A stretch of 64,000 nt of DNA, from positions 124,001 to 188,000 of the forward strand of contig NZ_JACIFY010000012.1 of NCBI RefSeq assembly GCF_014197615.1, written 5' to 3'. The position numbers were made by a program, and so were the translations under genes. A model generated the notes under the pieces. It worked only from the letters and a program-made list of their open reading frames with translations. It searched no databases and was not told the origin of the DNA. Of the stretch, positions 1 to 8,261 are shown one piece after another; the stretch's first letter is position 1; each line of letters begins with the position of its first letter. The stretch comes from Rhizobium esperanzae. GTDB lineage: Bacteria; Pseudomonadota; Alphaproteobacteria; Rhizobiales; Rhizobiaceae.

Positions 1-1
1 A

Positions 2-274
2 AATGAAGCAGGGCAGGCGATGCTCATCACCAGCGAAAACCGTCAGAGCCGACTTGCCGTGTGCATTGCCGCCGCAAGACAGTTCCATCTTGATGAACAA
101 GAGGCCGTCGCCATCATCGAGCGACAGATTGATATACTTCAGGCGCGGTGGGCGGCGACATGCGATGAAGCTGGGTTGAGCACGGTCGATAGAAATCTCA
201 TGTGGCGCCGGCAGTTTCTCAATCCATTCGCTTTTGAGGGCGCTCCTGAAAAATTGGCAGGGATGGTTGCGTGA
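2..274 (+). CDS. HipA-like toxin, C-terminal fragment (runs in from the left edge)
   Basis: The frame is open from the first bases of the window to a TGA at 272-274, so only about 90 C-terminal residues are visible. The ending, with an Asn-Leu-Met-Trp-Arg-Arg stretch followed by FLNPFAFEG, and the upstream AMLIT segment resemble the C-terminal helical part of HipA-family Ser/Thr kinase toxins. The kinase core lies outside the window and cannot be judged. An in-frame ATG at 20 is probably internal. A strong terminator follows at 341-373. The assignment rests on recognition of the C-terminal pattern only. Confidence 0.6.
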   Translation, partial: NEAGQAMLITSENRQSRLAVCIAAARQFHLDEQEAVAIIERQIDILQARWAATCDEAGLSTVDRNLMWRRQFLNPFAFEGAPEKLAGMVA

Positions 275-340
275 AGAAGGCGGTTTCGATGGTCGGCGAG
301 CAAGGCACCGAAGATCTGGACGACAAGCGGACCTGCAAGA

Positions 341-373
341 GCCCCGCGGTGTGGCAACGACCGCGGGGTTTTT
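341..373 (+). terminator. Rho-independent terminator after the hipA-like gene
   Basis: A perfect stem CCCCGCGGT / ACCGCGGGG (342-350 with 360-368) encloses a 9-base loop and is followed at once by TTTTT (369-373). This is a textbook intrinsic terminator for the plus-strand hipA-like gene ending at 274. It separates that gene from the converging parDE pair. Confidence 0.85.
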
Positions 374-426
374 GCGAGAAGAACTTATCACGGACGTAAG
401 CCGCCGCGCGGACGCATAAAGCGACC

Positions 427-771
427 TTATTCGGACAGCATACGTGCAAGCATATGTCTGATATGGTCCTGCGCACCGTAAAAAATGGCAGCAATAATGA
501 TCCTGCGACTGCTTTCTACCGGCAGGAACCAGATCGCCGTCCTATCCCGCCGCAGAAACCGGATTCCAGGGCAAATGTCGGCTCGCAATGTCCCGATGTA
601 AGGCGTATCGACAAGACGATCAACTTCGACGTGCAATTTACGGATTCGTTCAGCTGTACGCTCCAAAGTCTCGTCGGGCGAGTCTCCGAGTTCGACATAG
701 GAGTCGAAGAGATGATCGAAAATCAACTCGAAATCCCGTTCGACATCCTCGGAATATTCAAGGGTCCACAC
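427..771 (-). CDS. parE: ParE/RelE-family toxin
   Basis: A 114-residue protein with the ParE/RelE toxin pattern: an N-terminal strand (LEYS), two long helices with charged heptads, then the beta-sheet core GIRFLRRDRTAIWF and a C-terminal IIIAAIFYGAQDHIRHML segment. ParE toxins typically poison DNA gyrase and RelE toxins cleave mRNA; sequence alone does not decide which applies here. The start is a GTG at 769-771 lying inside the upstream antitoxin gene, giving a 14-nt overlap typical of translationally coupled toxin-antitoxin pairs. The partner is the ParD-like antitoxin at 758-1033. Confidence 0.85.
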   Translation of the reverse strand: MWTLEYSEDVERDFELIFDHLFDSYVELGDSPDETLERTAERIRKLHVEVDRLVDTPYIGTLRADICPGIRFLRRDRTAIWFLPVESSRRIIIAAIFYGAQDHIRHMLARMLSE

Positions 772-1033
772 GAACAGCTCGCCGTTTCCGCTCGATCATC
801 GTCTCGACGCGGCTTTCCATTTCCGTCGTGGAAATCATCGTGTCCTTCAAACGCCGCTGGACCAATTCTCGAAGTGCTGCCGTTTCGACGGCCTCGGTTT
901 CCGTCTTTTGGCGGAGGAGTTCCAAGCCCTGCTGAAGAACGGAACTCATGCTGGAATAGCGCCCGCTCTCCACCAGCGAACGGGCAAACGCGTCCTGCTG
1001 ATCGGTCAGTGAGATCGACGATTTGACACTCAT
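758..1033 (-). CDS. parD: ParD-family antitoxin
   Basis: A 91-residue protein with a ParD/CopG-type ribbon-helix-helix N-terminus (residues about 1-45: SVKSSISLTDQQDAF, then SGRYSSMSSVLQQGLELL) and a charged C-terminal tail that would wrap the toxin. The ATG at 1031-1033 is preceded by a GGAGATAGG Shine-Dalgarno region. It precedes and overlaps the parE-like toxin gene, the classic antitoxin-first order. The N-terminal domain normally represses the operon's own promoter, which would lie in 1034-1177. Confidence 0.85.
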   Translation of the reverse strand: MSVKSSISLTDQQDAFARSLVESGRYSSMSSVLQQGLELLRQKTETEAVETAALRELVQRRLKDTMISTTEMESRVETMIERKRRAVRVDP

Positions 1034-1177
1034 CGGCCTATCTCCATCGGGCGAATTTGCTACTCAGTAGCACATCGATCAATAGGACGGAACCCCTCCC
1101 TCTATTCCTCAAAGGCGACGGCCATTGGCTGTGGTGCTGTGTTGATTTGGATACCAAGGCTGCCAGGGCGCGGCTTC

Positions 1178-1477
1178 CTAAATCCCCGACCCATCGAGCT
1201 GCTGGGCGTCGTCGCCTTCCCAGGGGGAGGGCATCGAGGTGCGATTGGCGGAGGGCATCGGCATCCAGCACTTCAGCTCCGGCTCGGCATATTCGATGAT
1301 GTGACCGGGCGAGGAATCGGAGGCGCGCCAGCCTTCTGCGCCGAACTGATCGCCATGCGACCAATAGGCGAGGTCGACTTCCGCCGGCCCCTGTTCGGAC
1401 GCGCGGATCGTCACCAGGATCCGGCTGCCGTCTTTCGGAGCGCTTGCCATCTGGCGCCAGCGGTCTTGGTCGTCCAT
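1178..1477 (-). CDS. Conserved small protein of unknown function
   Basis: A 99-residue soluble protein. The ATG at 1475-1477 is chosen because a strong GGAGGAAAG ribosome binding site sits 4-5 bases upstream; a longer frame upstream of it looks like noise. The N-terminus (DRWRQMASAPKDGSRILV) followed by strands with conserved Trp residues (AYWSHGD, EGWRAS) and CWMPMP resembles a small uncharacterised proteobacterial family in which 'M..APKDG..I' is the recognisable motif. No signal peptide or membrane segment is visible. No function can be assigned. Confidence 0.7.
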   Translation of the reverse strand: MDDQDRWRQMASAPKDGSRILVTIRASEQGPAEVDLAYWSHGDQFGAEGWRASDSSPGHIIEYAEPELKCWMPMPSANRTSMPSPWEGDDAQQLDGSGI

Positions 1478-1596
1478 CGTCTTTCCTCCTGCCTCGCTGC
1501 AGGCGAGTGTCGCCTCGCCATCGAAAACGGTCAACTCAAACTTTGACGACCGATCCGATGCAGCGCGTTGTCGCTGACGACGATTGTCGATGCCGG

Positions 1597-2127
1597 TCAC
1601 CGCAGCTGCTGTCGGATCATGGGCAAAGCCAGGGTGAGGAGCACGGCGAAAACCATGACGACGCCATAAGGCACTTTCCGGCTCGCCCGGATTTCCGCGA
1701 TGCGCATGAAAAAAGCGAGATGTGCGACGGGCAACGGCACCGGCAGCCGCAGGGCGAGCAGCGTCACGATGCCGAGGACGAGGAGGAAAAACGAAAACGG
1801 CAGCATTCCGTGCCATCCGACAAAAAGGCCGATCGGCAGGAAAAGCTTGGCGTCTCCTGCGCCGAACAGCCGGAGTGCCCAGAGCACCACTCCAAGCATG
1901 AACATCAGCAGGCCGGCCCCGACGTCGCCGCCAATTCCGCTCGAAGCAAACAGCGCAGCGCCGACATCTTCGGAGCTGAGAATCACAGCCACGGCGCGCA
2001 ATACGTAGAGTGTTACGAGAGCAAGAACGACCGTGTTGGGGATCTTCCATGTGCGGAAATCTGTCCAGGCGGCGTAGAGAAAAAGTAATACTGAAAGTGA
2101 ATTAATAACGAAGACCATTTTCAGCAT
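1597..2127 (-). CDS. cpaA: Tad prepilin peptidase CpaA/TadV
   Basis: A 176-residue polytopic inner-membrane aspartic protease that cleaves and matures the Flp pilin and the TadE/G pseudopilins. Both catalytic aspartates are visible: Asp23 in TDFRTWKIPN and Asp92 in FGAGDAKL. About five to six hydrophobic segments follow the A24 peptidase layout, without the N-terminal methylase domain of PilD. ATG 2125-2127 is preferred over an upstream TTG (2134-2136) because GAGGT lies at the right distance from it. It is divergent from the pilin gene, with their shared promoter region at 2128-2385. Confidence 0.9.
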   Translation of the reverse strand: MLKMVFVINSLSVLLFLYAAWTDFRTWKIPNTVVLALVTLYVLRAVAVILSSEDVGAALFASSGIGGDVGAGLLMFMLGVVLWALRLFGAGDAKLFLPIGLFVGWHGMLPFSFFLLVLGIVTLLALRLPVPLPVAHLAFFMRIAEIRASRKVPYGVVMVFAVLLTLALPMIRQQLR

Positions 2128-2273
2128 AGAGTGCAACCTCTTTTGGCTATTTAACCTACTTTACGTTTAGTTTCATTCATTATCTACGACGATTGCTGGT
2201 ATTTACTGCGAACTCTTCGGACTTTGGTCTTAACCATAAAAGTATAGATGTATATCGTCCATGTATAAAACAT

Positions 2274-2303
2274 TTGACTAATTTAGACTTAACAGATTAT
2301 TAA
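2274..2303 (+). promoter_or_regulatory. Possible sigma-70-type promoter for the pilin gene
   Basis: TTGACT at 2274-2279 is followed 18 bases later by TATTAA at 2298-2303, in an A+T-rich stretch (2140-2310) that stands out from the G+C-rich genes. It would start transcription about 75 nt before the pilin ATG. The -10 match is only moderate, so this is a candidate. Confidence 0.35.
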
Positions 2304-2385
2304 TACAACCAGTCGAAGGGGCGGTCTCGACGACAGCGCGGCCGGGGGAAATACGGCGCACAACTTACCTGGGAGGTAATTCTCG

Positions 2386-2589
2386 ATGAAAGCATTTGTA
2401 AACTGCGTACGCGCTTTCGCGCGGGAAGAAGACGGCGTCGCACTTACCGAATACCTCATTCTGCTTGCCTTGCTGGTCGGCGGCGTGATCGGGGCGGTGA
2501 CATTGGCCGGCACCAATCTGGCCACCGTTTGGAACGGCTGGGCAACCTGGTTTACGACCAACCTGACGGCCCCAGCCGCAGCAGGCTGA
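2386..2589 (+). CDS. pilA: Flp/Fap-type pilin (major Tad pilus subunit)
   Basis: A 67-residue prepilin. The leader ends in REEDG (Gly17), followed by VALTEYLILLALLVGGVIG: cleavage after Gly17 puts Glu at +5 and Tyr at +6, the defining Flp motif. The hydrophobic helix polymerises into the pilus, and the short C-terminus (TTNLTAPAAAG) is the exposed tail. A strong GGGAGGT site precedes the ATG. A long hairpin (2603-2634) follows, separating this gene from cpaB and probably allowing higher pilin expression than the assembly genes. Confidence 0.95.
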   Translation: MKAFVNCVRAFAREEDGVALTEYLILLALLVGGVIGAVTLAGTNLATVWNGWATWFTTNLTAPAAAG

Positions 2590-2602
2590 TATCGGTGTAC
2601 GA

Positions 2603-2634
2603 AGAAGCGAGGGGTTTGTTAACCCCTCTCTTCT
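2603..2634 (+). terminator. Long hairpin after the pilin gene (attenuator or 3' stabiliser)
   Basis: AGAAGcGAGGGGTT (2603-2616) pairs with AACCCCTCtCTTCT (2621-2634), giving 13 base pairs with one mismatch around a 4-base loop. No clean T-run follows (AAATTA), so it may be a partial terminator or an mRNA-stabilising structure. It lies between pilin and cpaB. Confidence 0.6.
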
Positions 2635-2686
2635 AAATTAGAAGCAATGAATGGATGCGTTCCGTCCAGTGTAGCGAGTAACTGCG

Positions 2687-3604
2687 ATGCGTTCTTCAAC
2701 GATTTTAAGTCTCGTTATTGCGTTTGTCCTCGCAGCAGCAGCAGTTTTCGGCATGCGCGAGTATCTCTCCGATCAGAAGGCCCGGCTCCTGGCGATGAGC
2801 GGTGTGAAGGCCGAGGAGCGGACACTTGTTGTCGCCGCCAAACCGATGCGCTTCGGCGACCGGATCCGGCCCGAAAATCTCAAGGCCATCCCATGGCCCT
2901 CCAATGAAACACCCGCAGGCTCATTCGTCAGCATCGAGACAGTGGTCGGCAGCGATGCCCAGCCGCGTTATGCGATGGCGGCGATCGATCCGGGCGAGCC
3001 GGTACTCTCCTCGAAAATCACCGGCGCCGGCGAACGTGCCACGCTGTCGGCGGCCCTCGACCAGGGCATGAAGGCCGTTTCCATCCGTGTCAACGACGTG
3101 CTCGGCGTTGCCGGCTTCGTCAGGCCTTCCGACCGTGTCGATGTGCTTCTGACGCGGGTCGTGCGCGGGCCGGCCGGCAACGATCAGACCTTCGTCGACG
3201 TGCTGCTGCAAGGCGTCAAGGTGCTGGCGGTGGACCAGACGGCAGACGAGCGCAAGGACGAACCATCCGTCGTCAAAACCGTGACCTTCGAGGTCACGAC
3301 CGATGAGGCCCAGCGCCTTACCCTCGGCTCCAGCATCGGCACGCTCTCGCTGGCGCTTCGCAATATTGCCTCGGCCTCCGTCGAGCAGACCCGGCCGATC
3401 ACCGTCGCCGACCTCGGTGGCGGGGCGATGGCGACGGAGCTCGGCAACGATTTGGAAAAGAATAAGTTGCCAGAACCTGAAAAACAAGTGCAGATTGTAG
3501 AACAAAAGGTCGAACCGGTGTTGCCGGTTGAGCCGAAATGGGTGACGGTGGGGGTCTGGAACACGACGAAGCGCGAGGAGCACCGAGTCGGCCTGGTCCA
3601 GTGA
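2687..3604 (+). CDS. cpaB: Tad pilus assembly protein CpaB/RcpC
   Basis: A 305-residue periplasmic protein with an N-terminal membrane anchor or signal (SLVIAFVLAAAAVFGMREYL). It is followed by a SAF domain at about residues 45-115 (LVVAAKPMRFGDRIRPENL) and the RcpC/CpaB domain at about 120-235, including VDVLLTR and VLLQGVKVLAVDQ. CpaB proteins act with the CpaC secretin in the envelope. The C-terminal part is rich in Lys, Glu and Val. It lies 97 nt after the pilin gene and 58 nt before cpaC in the same direction. Confidence 0.92.
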   Translation: MRSSTILSLVIAFVLAAAAVFGMREYLSDQKARLLAMSGVKAEERTLVVAAKPMRFGDRIRPENLKAIPWPSNETPAGSFVSIETVVGSDAQPRYAMAAIDPGEPVLSSKITGAGERATLSAALDQGMKAVSIRVNDVLGVAGFVRPSDRVDVLLTRVVRGPAGNDQTFVDVLLQGVKVLAVDQTADERKDEPSVVKTVTFEVTTDEAQRLTLGSSIGTLSLALRNIASASVEQTRPITVADLGGGAMATELGNDLEKNKLPEPEKQVQIVEQKVEPVLPVEPKWVTVGVWNTTKREEHRVGLVQ

Positions 3605-3662
3605 TGTTGTTTAGCCGGCATGCCGCAGATGCGGCCAGCCGAACGAGGGGGCTAAAGCAGGC

Positions 3663-5153
3663 ATGGCGAATGGCAAGAGAAGAATCGCAAGGACGAAAAG
3701 CCTTGCGGCACTGGCGGCAGTATTTTCGGCCTGTGTGTGTTTAGGGCCTGGATTTGCAGGCTGCGCCAACGCACAGGAAAAATCGGTCACCTTAGGCAAA
3801 TCGGTCCAGCGCGTGACCTTGCCTCCGAATGCGACGCTGACGCTCAATACCGGCCAGGCCTTCGGCGATCTCGTCATCGGCAGCGCCGATATGATCGACG
3901 TGGTGCCGCTTTCCGACAAGTCGCTGTTCATCCGCGGCAAGAAGATCGGCGCCACCAATATCTCGGTCTATGGCGACGACAAGTCGCTTCTCGGCGTCAT
4001 CGATGTCCGCGTTGCCAGTGATTTCAGCGAAGTCGCCGCCGCCATTCGTTCTGCTGCGCCCTCGGCCCGGGTTATCGTGGCCAATTCCAGCGACCGCATT
4101 CGCCTGACAGGCATAGTCCGTGACGGCGTCGAATTGCAGCGGGTGATGGACATCGCCCAGTCCTATTCCGACCAGCCGGTGCTGAATCAGTTGCGCGTCA
4201 GCGACAGTCAACAGGTGATGCTGGAGGTCCGTGTCATCGAAGCCTCGCGCCAGACGGGTCGTGACCTGGGGATCGGTTGGTCCGGGTACGGCAATAACAA
4301 CCGCATCGGCAAGGCAACGACCAGCCAGGGTATCACCGTGGACGATAGCGGCAACCTGGTCCGTACCCTCGTCGACCCCAAGGGTGCGGCAACGGGGGCG
4401 CTGCCCTTCGGTCAGTTGATCGCAAAGGTTCTGGAAATCTCGGGCGGCCACATCGACGTGGTCATCAACGCGCTCGAGCAGAAGGGATTGGTGCGTCGCC
4501 TGGCGCAGCCGAACCTCATTGCCATGAGCGGCTCGACCGCCAGCTTCCATGCCGGCGGCGAAGTGCCGATCCTGAAGACGACGAACAACGGCACGACAGT
4601 CGCCACCGAGACGGACTATCGCCCCTTCGGTGTGCGGCTGACCTTCAAGCCGGTGGTTCTCGATGATGGGCTCATCAATCTGGAGATCGAGCCTGAGGTT
4701 TCCGAGCTTGATCCGTCGATCAATGTCAACGGCAATCCGGGTTTCATCTCGCGCGCGGCCAGTACCACGGTCGCACTTCGCGACGGCCAGAGCTTTGCCT
4801 TGGCCGGCCTGCTGCAGTCGATCAATGCCAAGGACATCCAGCAATTGCCGGGTCTCGGGAAGATACCGATCCTCGGCGCACTGTTCCGTTCGACGAGTTT
4901 CCAGAAGAAGGAATCCGACCTGGTGATCGTCGTCACCCCGCACATCGTGCGTCCGGCCCGCCCGGGGGAGGACCTCTACAGTCCGCTCGATCAGACGCGG
5001 TCGTCCAACGATGTCGAGCTTTTTGCGCTCGGCGTCCTGGAAGTCGACAAGGACATGCTCCGGCGCTTTCGCAACGGCGAAGGTGTGACCGGGCCTTATG
5101 GCCATCGTCTCGACCTGAACCAGGGAGGCCAGGTTGTTGCTACAAAACGCTAA
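3663..5153 (+). CDS. cpaC: Tad pilus secretin CpaC/RcpA
   Basis: A 496-residue outer-membrane secretin forming the pilus exit channel. It has a signal peptide, then an N-terminal pilus/BON-like domain (KSVQRVTLPPNATLTLNTG, about 40-110) and the C-terminal secretin domain (about 200-430) with VEVRVIEASRQ-type, LAQPNLIAMSG, ASFHAGGEVPI and ALAGLLQ motifs and the closing DLVIVVTPHIVRP. Length and domain order match CpaC. Its 3' end overlaps the next gene by 20 nt. Confidence 0.95.
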   Translation: MANGKRRIARTKSLAALAAVFSACVCLGPGFAGCANAQEKSVTLGKSVQRVTLPPNATLTLNTGQAFGDLVIGSADMIDVVPLSDKSLFIRGKKIGATNISVYGDDKSLLGVIDVRVASDFSEVAAAIRSAAPSARVIVANSSDRIRLTGIVRDGVELQRVMDIAQSYSDQPVLNQLRVSDSQQVMLEVRVIEASRQTGRDLGIGWSGYGNNNRIGKATTSQGITVDDSGNLVRTLVDPKGAATGALPFGQLIAKVLEISGGHIDVVINALEQKGLVRRLAQPNLIAMSGSTASFHAGGEVPILKTTNNGTTVATETDYRPFGVRLTFKPVVLDDGLINLEIEPEVSELDPSINVNGNPGFISRAASTTVALRDGQSFALAGLLQSINAKDIQQLPGLGKIPILGALFRSTSFQKKESDLVIVVTPHIVRPARPGEDLYSPLDQTRSSNDVELFALGVLEVDKDMLRRFRNGEGVTGPYGHRLDLNQGGQVVATKR

Positions 5154-5442
5154 GCGCGTCCTTCTCGTCCTTGCAGCCGCCGGCCTGGTTTCCGGCTGCG
5201 CCGACTACATGAACCATCGCGACACGATCACCTTCGGGGCCGGGAACGCCATGGAAGCAAACAAGGCCATCCATACCGAGGATCCGTTCCCGCCGGAAGC
5301 CCAGCGAACCCATATCGCAAGCGACGGCAAGGTGGTCCGCAGGGTGATGACTGAGTACCAGAACGGCGGGGTGGGGGTCATCGAGCCGTCGCCGGTCATG
5401 GGGGCTAATGGGGCGACCAACGGGGCGACCGTCAGCCAGTAG
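5134..5442 (+). CDS. Small lipoprotein of the Tad locus (CpaD-like position)
   Basis: A 102-residue protein starting at TTG 5134, chosen because GGGAGG lies just upstream and the frame starts with a clear lipoprotein signal peptide (VLLVLAAAGLVSGC). Mature Cys23 would be lipidated. The body contains HRDTITFGAGNAMEANKA and EDPFPPEAQRTHI, a pattern I associate with short lipoproteins next to tadG in Rhizobiales pilus loci. It holds the place of CpaD (secretin-associated lipoprotein) but is about half its usual length. It overlaps cpaC by 20 nt. A role as secretin pilotin is inference. Confidence 0.7.
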   Translation: MLLQNAKRVLLVLAAAGLVSGCADYMNHRDTITFGAGNAMEANKAIHTEDPFPPEAQRTHIASDGKVVRRVMTEYQNGGVGVIEPSPVMGANGATNGATVSQ

Positions 5443-5534
5443 CTATTTGCAAGGCATGAACGGCGGCAGCGCGCCGGAAGGGAAAATGCACGAAACGGGG
5501 TCGTCACGGCGAAAGCCGTGATGGGGGTAGGCTA

Positions 5535-7139
5535 ATGCTGAGCAGGGTTGTCAGACGATTCTGGAATGATCATCGTGGTTATGTCATCGCCTTGACGCTC
5601 ATCGCCATGCCCATGCTTCTCGGCTTTTCGCTGCTGGTCATCGATGTCGGCCGCAGCAGCAACCTGCATACCGATCTCCAGAACGCGGTCGATGCGATGG
5701 CGCTGGCCGGAGCCCGCGAACTCGATGGCCGCGACGATGCCATTACGAGGGCGCAGACCGCGATCGAGAAAATCGCCAACAGCGCGGCTTTTTCCGGGGG
5801 CGGGGCCGGCATGTCGCTCGGCTCGCACATCAGCGTCACCTATAAGGCCGGAAACGACGCCGCCAGCACGGTCACCGTATTTTTTCTGAAGAACATCCCG
5901 GCCAACGACGATACGTCGATCCCGGCTTCGATGAAAACGACGGTGGCCAGCGAAGCGTCCTACGCCTGGGTCATCGCCAAGCCGCAGGCGATGCAGACGA
6001 TCTTTCCGGTCCCGGTCGGCTTCACTCGCAGCACGATCAACATCGCTGCCGATGCCGTGGCGGTATACCACGCCAGCGCCTGCGACGTGACGCCGATCTT
6101 TATCTGCAATCCGTTCGAGCCGGCAGGGAACACCAGCGAAAGCGCCGGCGACGTCGCGGCTGCGGCCCTGCACACCAATTTTGCCGCCGGCAATCTCTAT
6201 GGGCGACAGATCGAGCTTCACAGCACCTCGGCGTCCAATCCCGGTCCCGGCAATTTCGGGTTCCTCCGGACCCCCCTTGGCAACGGTGCATCCGTGCTGG
6301 CCGAGGCTCTTGCCACCGGCAATCCCGGCACCTGCTACACCCAGGACAACCTCGATACGGAGACCGGCGCAAAGGCGGGACCGGTCGAGGACGGCGTGAA
6401 TACGCGCTTCGGCTTTTACTCCTCGTCATTCAACAAGGTGAACGGCAATTATCGTTACCGACCGGCGCAAAACATACGCTCCGCCCAGACAATCACCGGC
6501 AAGGGAAAGAAGGGCTGCGATACCTACAATCCGGTCATGGTCGGGGCCGTTGTCGGCGATGCCACCAAGGCCTTGCCGCTCGGCTACGGAGCGTCCATGA
6601 CCTCGCTTTCCGGCGGCAAGATCAGCAGCGGCAACAATTGGCAGTATACGACCTATTGGAATGTCGCGCAGGGAACGGCCGCACCCTCGACGAGCACTGT
6701 TCTCAGCAACTATTCCAGCTATCCCGCGCAGGCGACTGGAGCGCCGAACCAGCCCTCCGCTTACGATGTTTATCGTTACGAGCTTGCAAGCGCGGCTCGC
6801 ATCAGCCATGCCTCGGCCAATGGTGAAACCGGAACACCGGCAACCGGCGGCCAATGTTATACCGGCCCGGATCTTTCGAACTATACGGCGGCCGAATATG
6901 GGGATCGCCGCGAGATCTTTTCAGCCATTGTCAATTGCGGCTACGAAGCCTCGGTCGGCCATCTGAACGGTCACAAGGCCACGCGCGCCGTAGCCTTCGC
7001 GCGCATGTTCCTGACCAAACCGGCGATAAAGGATTCGGGCGAACGATACCTTTCCCTGGAGATGATCGACATATCAGGCAAGGGCGGTCGCGGGACGCTG
7101 GACGAATTCCTCCGGGAAGAGGCGGAGCTGGTCAGATGA
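5535..7139 (+). CDS. tadG: TadG-like pilus assembly pseudopilin
   Basis: A 534-residue protein with the TadE/G N-terminal segment (DHRGYVIALTLIAMPMLLGF) that anchors it in the inner membrane. The TadG-typical IDVGR..NLHTDLQNAVDAMALAGARELDG follows. A large periplasmic domain of low similarity (about 100-480) contains several Cys residues. Such proteins help assemble the pilus and reach into the periplasm. Its stop overlaps the start of the next gene (ATGA), indicating translational coupling. Confidence 0.85.
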   Translation: MLSRVVRRFWNDHRGYVIALTLIAMPMLLGFSLLVIDVGRSSNLHTDLQNAVDAMALAGARELDGRDDAITRAQTAIEKIANSAAFSGGGAGMSLGSHISVTYKAGNDAASTVTVFFLKNIPANDDTSIPASMKTTVASEASYAWVIAKPQAMQTIFPVPVGFTRSTINIAADAVAVYHASACDVTPIFICNPFEPAGNTSESAGDVAAAALHTNFAAGNLYGRQIELHSTSASNPGPGNFGFLRTPLGNGASVLAEALATGNPGTCYTQDNLDTETGAKAGPVEDGVNTRFGFYSSSFNKVNGNYRYRPAQNIRSAQTITGKGKKGCDTYNPVMVGAVVGDATKALPLGYGASMTSLSGGKISSGNNWQYTTYWNVAQGTAAPSTSTVLSNYSSYPAQATGAPNQPSAYDVYRYELASAARISHASANGETGTPATGGQCYTGPDLSNYTAAEYGDRREIFSAIVNCGYEASVGHLNGHKATRAVAFARMFLTKPAIKDSGERYLSLEMIDISGKGGRGTLDEFLREEAELVR

Positions 7140-7615
7140 TGGCGCTGCGCAACTTTATCCGGCATCGGCTTTCCCCAGGCTTCCGGCAGCGGGAGGAAGG
7201 CGCGGTGCTTGCCGAGGCGCTGCTCGCGATCCCCTTCGTGACGCTCTTTGCGGCTGGAATCCTGGAGTTCGGCAGTATCTTCTGGGAGCGTATGCAGATC
7301 GACGCAGGCTTGCGCGATGCGGGGCGTTACCTCTCGCGATGCCGGCCGCTGTCGGGAACCTATGTGCCGACCTGTAATCAGGCGACTGCGAAGACGATCG
7401 CCTTTTACGGCACGCAAACGCCTGCGGCAGGCGCCACACCCCGCGTCCCCGGCTGGACCAACCCTGCCGACATCACCATCACCGCACCCGATGCGGATGG
7501 GAATATCACCATTTCCACCGCCCATCTCTACCGGAGCTCGCCGGTGTTCGGCTTTCTCGGAATCAGCGCCATCACCATCAGTTCCTTCCATGAAGAGAGG
7601 TACATCGGATGGTGA
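7136..7615 (+). CDS. tadE: TadE-like pseudopilin (first of two)
   Basis: A 159-residue protein (start ATG 7136, with a second in-frame ATG at 7139). The leader ends REEG|AVLAEALLAIPFV: a prepilin-peptidase-type site with Glu at +5, then a hydrophobic helix ending ILEFG. The periplasmic region has a Cys pair (SRCRPL, PTCNQ). TadE proteins are minor pseudopilins processed by CpaA. It overlaps tadG by 4 nt and the second TadE-like gene by 7 nt. Confidence 0.85.
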   Translation: MMALRNFIRHRLSPGFRQREEGAVLAEALLAIPFVTLFAAGILEFGSIFWERMQIDAGLRDAGRYLSRCRPLSGTYVPTCNQATAKTIAFYGTQTPAAGATPRVPGWTNPADITITAPDADGNITISTAHLYRSSPVFGFLGISAITISSFHEERYIGW

Positions 7616-8232
7616 TATCAAGGGCAATCAAGGCATTCTGGCAGGATAGCAGCGGTGTCAGCCTCGTCGAAGCATTGCTGACCTTTCCGATCGTCATGCT
7701 GGTGTTCGCCGCCTTCATCGAGTTCGGCTATGCCATGTCGCAGTGGAACCAGACGGTCAAGGCGCTGCAATATGGTGCTCGCCTGGCGGCGGTATCCGAT
7801 CCGTTGACGACGAATTTCAATGCCGTTTTCCCAACCGACGCTGCCGATCCGCTCAACAACGGCAAAGCGGCGCCGAACGATGCCACGATATCCTCGACCT
7901 GCGGACCGGCTCGCGCGAACTGCACGGCGGCATTGAACCGGATTGTGCTCGGAAGCGACGGCGTCTGCAACGCGGGAACCGATCCTCACCCCGGCATTTG
8001 CGACCTCAACTGGCGCATCACCCCGGATAAGCTGATGGTCACCTATCAGCGATCGGGGCTCGGCTATTGGGGGCGGCCGGACGGGCCTGTGCTGACCATG
8101 CGGCTGGAGGTGCGCAACATCACCTTCGATCTGCCGGTCCTTGGCGGTCTGTTGGGACTGAACGACGTCACCATCCCGGCTCATCCTGTGACGATTACGA
8201 CGGAAGATCTGAAGACGTGCTCCACCTGCTGA
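7609..8232 (+). CDS. TadE-like pseudopilin (second of two)
   Basis: A 207-residue protein with the same layout as the preceding gene: SSG|VSLVEALLTFPIVMLVF (cleavage after Gly, Glu at +5), ending in AAFIEFGY. A longer periplasmic domain follows, with Cys in SSTCGPARANCTAAL and GVCNAG. It ends in KTCSTC, an unusual C-terminal Cys pair that could form a disulphide. Overlap with the previous gene implies co-translation. Confidence 0.82.
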   Translation: MVISRAIKAFWQDSSGVSLVEALLTFPIVMLVFAAFIEFGYAMSQWNQTVKALQYGARLAAVSDPLTTNFNAVFPTDAADPLNNGKAAPNDATISSTCGPARANCTAALNRIVLGSDGVCNAGTDPHPGICDLNWRITPDKLMVTYQRSGLGYWGRPDGPVLTMRLEVRNITFDLPVLGGLLGLNDVTIPAHPVTITTEDLKTCSTC

Positions 8233-8261
8233 CTCCTTAATTTACGCGTAGGAAAGCGAAA

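Noticed and set aside
3792-5105. A 437-codon minus-strand frame opposite cpaC
   Set aside because: Shadow of the secretin gene.
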